Part shown: one piece after another, positions 23,201 to 34,500 of the stretch
How positions within the stretch are numbered: position 1 is the first letter of the stretch
Layout of the letters: each line of letters starts with the position of its first letter
DNA from: Hydractinia symbiolongicarpus
Lineage: Eukaryota > Cnidaria > Hydrozoa > Anthoathecata > Hydractiniidae
Assembly (NCBI RefSeq): GCF_029227915.1
Contig: NC_079879.1
Coordinates: forward strand, 24,630,501 to 24,694,500
Direction of reading: 5' to 3'
Length of the DNA: 64,000 bases
Notes under the pieces: generated by a model
The model's database searches: none
What the model was told of the DNA's origin: nothing
The model's input: only the letters and a program-made list of their open reading frames with translations
Position numbers and translations under genes: made by a program

Positions 23201-24652
23201 ATATTTTGCAGACTGGAATATATGAAAAACAACTGAACTACTTGTTAAAAGAACAATTGTGCCAACGAACAAAAATAGACAGAATTTAAGGAGAAAGTAA
23301 AAATGGTATTAAATGTCAAGTTTACGTTTTTTTCGTACATGACATATATAATACCACTTTTATCCTCTCTTCAAACTTTGTCCAGTGATACAAGTAGTTT
23401 TGAATTGCGTAGTTTAAAAAAAAACAAGGTACAAAAATTATATTCTGGTCTGCAAAATATTGCATGCCTAAAAACCATCTTGATTTTAAAAAGAGAACTA
23501 GAAATGGAATTTCTTTTTAAATACAGATTCCTTGATCTATTCTCCCCAGGTTAAGGGTAATATCCCTCGCCAAACCCAAGCAAATATTAAAATAGAGGTA
23601 ATAAGCGAAATTACCTGAATGACTCAAATGGTAGTCACAGTGAGGTAAAAAACCCAATAAATTAGTTGATTTACTTGGATTACTAGAAAATGTTTTCATA
23701 ACAGACTCCGTAAAGAAGTAAATAAATGGTATGTAATTTTTAGATAAATATTTATGTTTTTATTCTGAGATCAGTGTATACTTTGTTGGGTAAAATTCTG
23801 AGATTAGTGTCTTCTTAGTTGGGTAATGGCGTAAAAACATAAAAAAAGGTAGTTAAAGAAGAGCAGTTCTATTACATAGTATTATAGTGTTTAGCAAACA
23901 AGGTTGCTAAATTAAGTTACGAAGTTAAGTTAGGTTTCTCTACACTATTTTCTCTGTACTAATTACATGTCTTGCACTTTATAGATGTTTTAACACTAAG
24001 CATTTAAAAGAAGGGTGTGTGTGCTATTCCAATTTGCTTCGGTGTAAGTGCAGCATTATTGAAATCTAGTACACTTAATTATATCCATTGTCATGTTGTA
24101 ATTACCACAGCTAATAAAAGCAATTAATGTGTATAATTACCATTGCATTCTAATCTAGTGATATTTAAATCACATTTATTGTTCTGCACGTTTAAGTAAA
24201 ATAATGTATTCTTCATGCTGTTTTTTTTTGCACCAGACTATTACGTAAAGATAGAATGTCCAAAGGAAAAAGAAGAATGCGAGATTTAGTAAAAACTAAA
24301 AAGCGTTATGTGAAACAATAAGAGTCTTTCAGTTAGAAATAAATCTGCAAAAATATCCACACCAACACGTATAGTTTTACCTTATTGAATCTTTATCAAT
24401 GACTGATGGTAGATTTTGTACCAATACTTCACAGTCGCCAGGAACAGCAGATATTTCCACTTCTCTATTCACTTCAGCTCGATCAATAAATACTGTCACA
24501 TTTCGAACAGGACAAGCTTTAACATCGACTTCATGTTTAGATGCTACACGTGGCAATTCTATATTTTCTTCAGGTATCTGGATAGAGTCTTCGAAATCTG
24601 ATTCAACATCAGCTTCAGATGATTTCTCGGCTTTCTTTTTTCCTAATGCCAT
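17245..24652 (-). CDS. DUF4140/DUF4139 (F37C4.5-like) protein, copy A
   Basis: Nine exons give a continuous 595-residue frame: 24652-24381, 23079-22851, 21667-21456, 20795-20666, 20277-20105, 19501-19405, 18747-18508, 17926-17693, 17445-17245. Intron phases are 2,0,2,0,2,0,0,0, all with GT/AG ends. Residues 1-91 carry a charged N-terminus and the DUF4140 start (VRNVTVFIDRAEVNREVEI, LPSVIDKDSIRV). Residues about 100-230 are coiled coil. The DUF4139 region follows, with VVSYVVSNASWTPLYDVRA and NTGEDWEDAKLSLSTAMPS, and ends in KIDLRYQVEHPVG. No signal peptide or TM helix is evident, so the protein is probably cytosolic. The family is widespread from bacteria to animals (bacterial members called mucoidy inhibitor A-like) without a settled biochemical role. 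It is the first of three tandem copies. Its introns hold only AT-rich sequence, with nothing recognised. Confidence 0.9.
19911..19998 (+). repeat. CAA/CGA microsatellite in copy A intron 5
   Basis: An imperfect (CAA)n array with interspersed CGA units. It produces spurious Asn/Gln-rich frames but carries no gene. Confidence 0.8.
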
Positions 24653-25536
24653 CTTTACAATAAAAGAAACTTATTAAAATATGCTAAAATCCAACTAGTA
24701 TCAATACTTTTATGCAAGTTTTTAACCTCCTAATATCCCGATTTAATTTAAAATGGCTGTTAAATTGCTCGAGGTAGTGATGCCCAAATAGGCACGACAG
24801 ATGAATTCCTGTTGACGTATGCACTACACATTATTTTATACAATAAAAGGTTTTAAATAAAAAAAAGACACAAGAAACAAGTAGAAATGAATAAAAGAAA
24901 TATAAAAACAACAAAAACAACCAAGCAAGAAATCTGCACACATTCAATTTCACATTGCTATTGGATATGTTCCTATCTTTAACATCTCTACAGTAACCAT
25001 GCCACATTGTAAAAAACATTCAAAACTAATTAAAATCTCTCAGTTATCAACAAAAAAATAACAATGACTGACTAATTTTTTAATTAACACAACTTAGATC
25101 AAGCATACAAAAGCTTTTTGCAAAACCACAAACATCAATGATTTTCCATACCATAGAAAAATAACTATAAAAAGTTACTACAAGCTTTTTTTCCTATGCA
25201 TGTTGAATCCAAAATTGAGATTAAACATAATTGAACAATCAAAAACTCTTTTATCTTGTTTTAATATTCATTTATATATAATAACAAAGATACACAAAAT
25301 TGCATCTAGTTATGTTTAAAAGAACAATTAATTACAAAAACCTTTCTAAACTTTTATAATCTTTTAAGCTTAACATAAGAAAAAAATGGTATATAAAATT
25401 AAAAATTATTTTTGAGCATAAAATGTTCATTTCCAAACACTACACATGCAATAACTCCAAGTTGTAAATATTTAAAACCTTAAAAAGGAAGGAATTCAGT
25501 TACTAAGAAAATGTATGAATACACCTTTAAATAACA
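24653..25536. other. Intergenic between DUF4139 copies A and B
   Basis: Only about 880 bp separate the copy A start codon from the copy B stop codon. The stretch must contain the copy A promoter and copy B 3' UTR. It is very AT-rich, with no recognisable element and no ORF of interest. Confidence 0.5.
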
Positions 25537-28500
25537 TTATGCTAAGACTGTTCCTGCAGGATGCTCCACTTGATATCTCAAATCAATTTTCTTCGTCTCA
25601 GAAGCAGCAATATCGCAAACCCATTCAATTTTATAATCACTTGTATACAAGGTTGCATTTCCATTTTTTATTACTTCTGGCTCATTGGTTGGTTTTTTAT
25701 TAATTAATTTAATATCTGGCTCCTGTAGCGTAACCTGAAAATATAAGTTATGTTGTATTATTGGTAGGTTTTAATAAATACATTTAAAACTGTCTATGTT
25801 GTGCTATTTATTTAAACTTTAAGGTTCAAAATTCAAAAATAATGTGAGTATATTCAATTAAAATAAATTATACTTTAAAAAAATTAAAAATAATATGTGT
25901 AATATATATGTAAATAATAATTATATAATATCTGGCAGAGCTGTAAGTTTTGAGTAAACTAAATAATTTTGGTTAAAATCTTACCTTTATCATTTCATTG
26001 TTGCTTTTGGGGCATTGATCTTGAATAGTAATTTTAATAGGAGACGATTTTGTATTTTTAATTTCAATTTGTTGATGAAAATTGTACACGTGTGCTTTGG
26101 ATATCATTCCAGTCTTTTGTTCAAACTTTTTCAAGGGATTGTAAGTGACTTTAACTGCAGGATCAGCACCCAAAGCAACTTCGAATTCTTCCATTGGACT
26201 TACTGATGGTAATGAAGACTAAAAAACATTTTTAAACTTTAACAAACAAGATAAAATTCTTATATAAATGTGCGTAACACTGTAACAGATTTATGATTTT
26301 TTCTTCATTTGCTAAAACTAAGTGCACAATTTGTCAAAATACCACAAAATTTTTTCTTTATTTATAATAAAGAAGATATTATGTAAGAAGAATTATTGCT
26401 GTAGTCATATATTCATTCAGTGTGTTTTCATTTCAGAAGTTCTTAATTTTGTTATTTCTTATTTAATAATGGCCAGAAAACCAAGCATTAATTACTATCT
26501 CGCCTGCAAGGATAGTATTGATTTCCAACTCCTAACTATGTCCCAAATGGTCAACTGCAACGTCATTAACAAGCTTTTTTTACGCAAATTTTTTTTTAGA
26601 AAAACTGCCTTCAGGTGGATTCGAACCAATAACCTCTGAGTTCATGTTACGATGCGTTAGCCAAATGAGCCATTACGTCTTAAGTAAAAATATTTAATTT
26701 GACGATTTAATGGCTTGCAAATTAACGCAAAATGGTTTATTGATGCGAAATACAAATGCCTTTTAGAATTTTTTTGAAATGATCCCTTTTAATAAAATAA
26801 AGTTGTGTCGGACTTTTAAGTTCTAAGAATAATCCTAATAAATTTCCCCACTATAAGGATTCCATAAGAACTTTTAAGCGGTATTTCAGAGAAATGGCTA
26901 AAAAGGGTCTCAGAGGTATGGGACCTAAAAATTCACATGCAGGTGTCTAATGGATAAATATAAGTAAGTATCATAGCCATGCATAATATCGCTCATGCCA
27001 GCAACAGCTGTAAATCAATTTTTAGGTTTTGTGGAAAGACTCTGTTAATAAATTAAAAATATATTGTTGCAGTGCTGTGTAATTGACATTGACATGCAAG
27101 ATATTTTATCCAGCCCCTGCATCTTGTTTTTATTGCACCAGTCATTAAAAAAGAACTGGAAAATGAAATTGTGAGTTTCACTTAGGCCACATAAAAGCAT
27201 AATAGAAGCATGATACAAGATGATCACCTTAACATGGAATCAACATGAGTTTCACTTAGGCCACATACAAGCATGATAAAAGCGCGAGACAAGCAAGTAA
27301 AATAGAAGTACCTTTGTGATGAAATTATTATCCAGAAAAACATTTGCATTTCCAGCAAGCATAGAGTGTCTAGATTCGTTTTTTGCTTTGATCTTCAAAA
27401 AAGCATGAGTGACTGCTTTTGGTCTGGTTAAGTATTCAAGTTCAGATGAGAAATCCAGTTGGGCTATCGAGACTTTGTGTGCTACATCATCTGATTGAAT
27501 TGTGGCTAATCGAGTAATTTCAAAATTCGTGCTTGTGATGCTTTCAGATAGCTAAAAATGATATATTTTGATATAATTTTAATTTGTTAGATGTAAATAT
27601 TTGCAACAATGTAATTAGGATAGTCAGATGCTGTTAAAAAATCTACCGTTGCCTCTGGATAAAGACTTTCTATCACTTCTTCTTCATCATCACTTGAAAC
27701 AATCCTTCGACAACGACGTCTTACTCCTTTTTCTTCATCACTTAAAACAATCATTGCACAATGTGCTACATTCATGTCTGGATAATACTCAGAAACTTCC
27801 CCACAAAAAGCATTACAAATCAAAAATATGCACTACAAAAAGGGTGGTCAAGTAATTTTTTTTCACCGCCATTTGATTATTAAAATTGATATAAAGATTT
27901 GTTTATTATACCCTGTATGACATGTTCCTTCTTTCACATTAAGCTATTTTACCATTAGTTATTATGTATATCAGTATTGTTATTAAAAACATTAATGATA
28001 GATATATCTAGGAGAGAAAGATAGAATGTACGCCATCATAATATTGTAGTCATAAAAAACAGTAATATAATTGCAAGGCTTCCAGCAGAGTAAAGGGTAA
28101 AACCACTGTAAAAGTGTGCTTAAAAGCGTAGTTAATTCTTAAAAATATTTTAGCGAAATAACAGCTCGCCAAAAATTGAGGGCTGAGGAAGAGCAAACAT
28201 AAAGCAATTGTATTGTATAAGCAATCCTGTTCACGGTTTTTGACCCTTCAAAAAATAGCATGAACACAATCAAGAAATTAACCAAAAAGGTGTGTTTTAA
28301 CTCGGTTGTTGCGGTTAAGTGTTTTAATTTCATTTTTCAGTTCATAAAAATGTAAACACGACAAAAATGAAGTTAAATTCTGTATTAATTAGAAAATTTT
28401 GTTATAAAATATGTTAGAACCTGTTTCACGAACTTATGCTGGTCGTATCCCATCTTAAATAACTAAACAATAACAAATCTTTGATATTAAGAAGAAATCT

Positions 28501-31500
28501 ACATAAATTTTATTTTTATATTTGCATGCAATTCATTTGACAAATAGCTAAACGTTGTTGGATTATGAAAAAGTAAGGAAAACCGATTGTGGTGTCAAAT
28601 AGAGCCGAGGAATATTTTTTTATTTTCTAATTTTTTATTCCCGTACAGAAGTTAAGCTCAATACAATGTTCTTTGCATATTTTTACTTATCAATTTTGCT
28701 AGCTTTAGCTATGTAACTTTTCTAGCTACCTTGATATTTAATTTATCTTGCCTTGAAGAGTAAAGTAATGCCTAATGCATAATGCCTTTTGCATGTACTG
28801 ATTTACATGAATTGTGTCTTCAGTAGGACAACCATCCTGTACATAGCCATATTCTCAAAACGAAGATTTAGATGTTCAAATCCATTGTTTAATTTGCACA
28901 TGTACTATATTTACTATAGCCTTGTTATTTTGGGTTGTTACTAATTGTTATATACAATCTTATATGTCAATAAAAAAAGTATTGAAAGCTTACCTGGTAT
29001 ATTGAGGCGTTGGAGGCGTTTTAGGTTTTTTAGGTTTACGTTTTACACGTTTTACAAGTATCACAGGTTGTTTTATTTTCAAAAGTTGCGGTTGCAATTC
29101 AGGAGGACTTCCACCAACACTTGGCATTGCAGTACTTAAAGATAACTTTGCATCTTCCCAATCTTCACCAGTGTTTTGTTTGATATTAGCAAAATACAAA
29201 ATCTAATAGAAAAATTAAATTCTTGTCTATTTATTTAGTTTTGTTATATATAAATATATGGAAAGATTTATCATTATGTTATGGATGGTATTGTAATAAT
29301 GTATTTAGTATATTATGAAAGATATAAAAAACATTCAAAATCCACTGGAGATACATGTTAACACTGAAAACATTATTTTTGTCAAATTTGTGAGTTTTAT
29401 CTTTGGAAAACTTATAATTTTTTGTTTTATAAATATTTGTTTTAAAAAAAAGGTGTAAATTTTTGACAGAATAAAAAAAAGATATAAAAAGGAAAAAAAT
29501 TTTTTTTCTCAGTTCTTTCCAGTAAAATTTAACTTGCGTACAAAGTTTAAATCTCAATATCTTGAAAACAAATCAGGCTAAGAGGATTACAAGCATTTAC
29601 GACTACGAAACTAAAATATTAATATTCCGGACATGCTGAACTCTTCAAGAGTTCTATTTTTTTAATTAAAAAAATGAATTGGTAATATATCGGCCCAGTG
29701 TGACGTTAATTAAAGTACAACGGAGAAGCATGGAAAGAACTTTTTAATATAAATTTAAAACTTACAGTCGATTTAAAAAATTGATTTTTAGGTGGTCGAG
29801 TCGAAAGCTTGTTCTATATTTTTTTTGTATCTTCCTACTTTATTATTTTATGACAACAATTTGCACTATTTAACAGGGAATTTATCTGTCTTTCAGAAAA
29901 TGAATACTACTATATAATTCCATTTCGCAGTTCAGGAAATATGTGTCTACCACCATTACCAACATGAATAGATGGTGTTTGATTTATCCTCATTTTAATT
30001 TTCTTTATAATAATTTGTACCAGTTCATTGTAAAAAAAAGGCACAATATAAGTCTAGTATGCATATTGTATCTACCTGGACAGTGTTATCTTTATTATAT
30101 GCTCGCACATCATACAATGGCTTCCAACTTGCATTAGAAACAACGTAAGATACTACCAATGTGACTGAACCTTTCTCTTTGACATCAAGAAGAATTGAGA
30201 CACATCTACGAATAGAAAACAAAGAGTATTTTTGGGTTCTTTTAAATAAAAATTTGTTACAACCAGTAGAACTAAATTCTGAAAGAATTGTGTTAGAGCA
30301 AACTGGTCAGTTACAAGCTGAAATCTATCAATATAATTAAATTTTAACCTGTAAAGCAAAATAAAAGCATGGCACAAAAACGTGAATGTGTACCTTGTTG
30401 TTTTCCACTCCGAAGCTTGCGGGGCTTTTAACTTATATAAGTCAAGCTTTAAAACATCTATATCTCCACAAATGGCATCTAATTCCTCTTTGAAAGGAAG
30501 TATTGTATCAATTATCTTTTCCCTTCGATCCTTGTAGATGGCGAGAAAGTCCATTAAGTTTTTTACATTCTTTTCTTCCAATACATTAGCAATAGTGTCG
30601 TTTTTATTCTACAGAAGAAAAAAAAATTAAATTTCTTATCAGTTTCTAAAGTCAAAGTCAAAGACTGAAAAGAACATTTGTTTTGAGTACATGTTGAGAA
30701 ACTTTACCCTTTCAATTCAAAACACAGCTGTATAATAAAATACCTACAAAGTTTTATACATATACCGCAAACAAAAACGTGTATACCAAGTTATAGAGTT
30801 ATCACCAAATATTTACGAGACCCGGGAAAAAACAATAAGTGCTGTCTTAGCACAGCTCTATGTTAATAATAATATATGTTGTCTGTCTGTCTGTTTGTAA
30901 CATGAGTAGCATGACCACCCCAGAAATTTATTAAGGTACATAATAAAAAATGCGTTATATATTTTTGATTACTTGCATGTAGTAAATTAATCCCGCCCCC
31001 TTTATAAAAATAATAAGCAAGATGGCGGCAAGAGCAGACGTGTTTCGTGTTGCTCATATACTGTTAGCTATAATTATTTGTTTTATAATAAAAATAAAAT
31101 CTTTTTTCAATACAAATATTATTAGTTTATTGTGGAGAGAAACACCTGATGCCAGGGGCTGGGATCACGACGTATAAATTCATGTCTTATTTTACTACTC
31201 GCTGGTGACATTGAGACTCAGCCTGGACGTGAATATATGAAAGAACTGTATAATTTGTTATCAAAAAGAGGTATGAAAATATTTCATCAGAATGTACGAG
31301 GACTGTTGTCGAATATAGACCATGTTAAAGTAATGTTAAACAAACACAAAACATTGACATATTAACTTTATCCGAGACGCATATAAACACAAAAGCATAC
31401 ACAGAGAATCCTGACCTTTATCATATTCCGAGGTATACTTTCATCTCACGGAACAGGAAAACGGGACTTTGCGGAGTAGTAGGCATGTATATTTCAAACC

Positions 31501-34500
31501 GAATCAATTGGAAACGTGGATCTGACTTGAACATCGTGACTTGGAGTGTATTTGGATTGAAATCTTTCAAAAAAACTCTAAATCTCTTCTAGTTGGATCA
31601 TTGTACCGACCCCCGGCTGGTTCAAAATACCTACCACATAATTTTGAAACATTTCTTAAGTTATCTATTTTTATGTCTCAATCAAAAGAAGTGAATCTTC
31701 TGGGAAACATAAACGTTGATTTTTTGAAAGCAAACGATAATAAGGATATTAAGGGAGTATTCAATTCATATGGACTAAAACAAATTATTACTAAAGCGAC
31801 AAGAGTAACCGAAACATCAAAAACTTTAATTGACTGTTTTTTAACATCTCGCACGGATAGCACTTATGTCAATGACGTAATACCAACTTCTATTAGTGAC
31901 CACAACATCGTTAGCTTTGTGTGTAAAATCAAGAGATAAGTTACCGCCGAAAAATGTAAAAAGTAAGAACTACCCAAAGTACAACAGCGAAAATATGAAA
32001 GAGGAGCTTAGACATCACGACTGAAGTCCAATGTACGAAATGAAAAATGTTAACGAAGCATGGCTTTATTTGAAGCTTCCTAATGTATTTAACAAACACG
32101 CGCCGATAATCGAGAAAAGGGTCAAGGGTCAATTCTGCCCTTGGATTGACAAGAACATCAGATATCTTATGATCAAGAGAGATAAAGCCCTTAGAAAAGC
32201 TCGTAAGACTAATGCAGCAGCAGATTGGAAACAATACAGAAAAACTCAAAACAAATGTACCACTGACTTACGAACAGCTAAAGGTAACTACAGTAAGGAC
32301 CTGTTAAGTCAAAACTAAAGAAATCCAAAAACGTTTTGGGACACTATAAATGTATATTAAGTTTTGGGACAATATAAATCCATTTACCTAAAATATTTTA
32401 TCTGGAACAAACCAAAACAGTCACTTTTAAGAACATGTATGAAATTTAAATTTAACTATGTATCAAGCATATTTGTTGAGAAAGAACTAAAAAAGCTTAA
32501 GCGTTAAAAGTCAACTGGTTCGGATAATCTTCCACCAGCTTTATTGAAGGACTGTGCATCTGCGATTGCTGAACCACTGTGTTATTTAATCAACTTATCA
32601 TTAGACAACTCAGAAGTACCATCAGATTGGAAACACGCACTGATCACTCCCATCTTTAAATCAGGATCATCATCTGAACCAAATAACTACCGACCAATAC
32701 CTATATTGTCAAGCCTATCAAAAATACTTGAGAAAGAAGTTCATAGCCAACTTATCAGCTATCTAGAAGACAATAATTTATTATATCGTTCTCAATTTGG
32801 TTACTGCAGACGTAACTCCACGGACATAGCTGCAACGTTATTTACTGATAACATCAGAAAAGAGCTTGATAAAGGAAATTTAGTTGGTGCAATCTTCATT
32901 TATTTTTTTGAAAGTTTTTGATGCTGTTTCACATAGCATCTTGTTTGAAGCGCTTTGCGCATATGGTATTTGTGGCAAAGAGTTAGAATGGTTTCGCCCA
33001 CTACCTATTCAACCCTACACAACAGGTGGTTATTGATAACACTAGATCTAACACTGAGAATGTAAAATGTGGAGTCTCTCAGGGATCTAGTTTAGGACTG
33101 CTTTTATTTTTAATTTTCTTTAATGATTTTGAAACCTCGCTTATTAGAGCACGTACTGTCCAATTCGCTGACAACACAGTGGTTTATATAGCTGGAAGCA
33201 ATGTGAATTATATCAAAGATATTTTGAACTCAGAATTAACAAATATCGATAATGATCTTAGAATTAACTTAAAAAGAGGGAAAACGGAAGCAATGTTATT
33301 CGAAACTGGTAAAAAGTTGAATTCAGTATCCCACAAGCTCAAGCTTTTTACAATTTTGTAGAAGTTAACACGACAAGCCAGTATAAATATTTGGGTTCGA
33401 CTCTGGATTCAAAACTATCCATGCATGTAAAATATGACACAGTCTACAAGAAAGCTTCAACAAGGCTTTGTCTCCTATCAGTATTGAGATCGCAAATTGA
33501 TGACAACACTGCTACTATCATTTACAACATGATGATACTACCTCTTATAACGTTTAACACTACCATCAACCTTAAATTTACAAATACACAACAGAGAAGG
33601 CTTTGTGTCTCTGGAGAACAGAGCAAGAAATATCACGAAAAATGCAAACGTTACATCAATCAAAAGTATGATAATAAGAAATGTGTGTTGCGTAGTTCGT
33701 AAATGTATTGACGGAGAGCGTTGTACAGCTGCAACAATTACCCTGAGTTGATAAATCACGAAAGGGTTACACGGAATAAGCAGTTATCATTACGCTTGCC
33801 AAAAGTTAAATTAGAAGTTGCAAAAAGTGGTTTTTATTACATGGGTGCTTATACATATACAACAAGTTGCCATTAGATATTAGAAAAGAAAAATGTTATG
33901 TAACATTTAAAAAGAAATTGAAGCAATATTATATTTAGGTGTATGTTATGAAATTTTATTTCTTTGTTTTCTAGATGTGTCCCATTTGAGGAGCGTCTCA
34001 GTTTGTGTCCACACTCAATCACTTTCTCTGCCTTTTGTTTCACATTTATATTAACTAATTTTTAGCTATTTTTTTTTAACAGAACACATTTGTAAAGCAG
34101 ATATTTTATCTGAAATGTTTTATCCTGTATAAATATTGATAAATAAATAATTAAATAAATCATTAATTTTTGTGTGGCATGAACAAGCTCTTGAAGGAAT
34201 ACGAAATATCAGAGCTAGGGTTACAACAGCCATTTTAAATGTTGTGGCGTTGAGTTTTGCAGATTCTTTAAACTTATCAGCAAAAGACTTTCACAAGCCA
34301 AACACAGTTGGTTGATTTTCTTACGCTGACGCAGTTTAGTAGCTACTATAAATAATTTTGTCCAACACAGTAGCCAAGTTTTTTTGAAACTCTCAACAAA
34401 CCTTATTCTGTAAAATTTCTGTGCCTATTTTCGTTACACGACTAAATTTCCCGAAGCAATTTTAACAAAATAAATTTCTGTGTAGCTTGTGCTTTCATTG

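Larger units (their letters stand above)
31020..34162 (+). mobile_element. Dead non-LTR retrotransposon (CR1/L2-like LINE) in copy B intron 2
   Basis: It lies opposite in strand to the host gene. An apurinic-endonuclease-like region is followed by reverse transcriptase. The ORF end (NKLPLDIRKEKCYVTFKKKL, then stop near 33937) is typical of CR1/L2-type LINEs, and the 3' end finishes in AAATAAATAATTAAATAAAT-type repeats near 34140-34162. Many frameshifts and stops interrupt it. The 5' boundary is placed near GATGGCGGCAAGAGCAGACG (31020) and is approximate. Confidence 0.8.

Noticed and set aside
24399-24677. Plus-strand ORFs over DUF4139 exon 1 regions (also at 39406 and 49637)
   Set aside because: Antisense shadows of exon 1 in copies A-C. 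The minus-strand frames show the conserved DUF4140 residues and splice donors.
26604-26682. Functional tRNA gene
   Set aside because: The B box is perfect, but acceptor and anticodon stems do not pair and the T-stem is only partly paired. It is kept only as a tRNA-like repeat.
27741-27832. Upstream extension of copy B exon 6 to an acceptor at 27833
   Set aside because: It is open in one frame, but the phase does not match exon 5. In the required frame it hits a stop, so the shorter exon was chosen.
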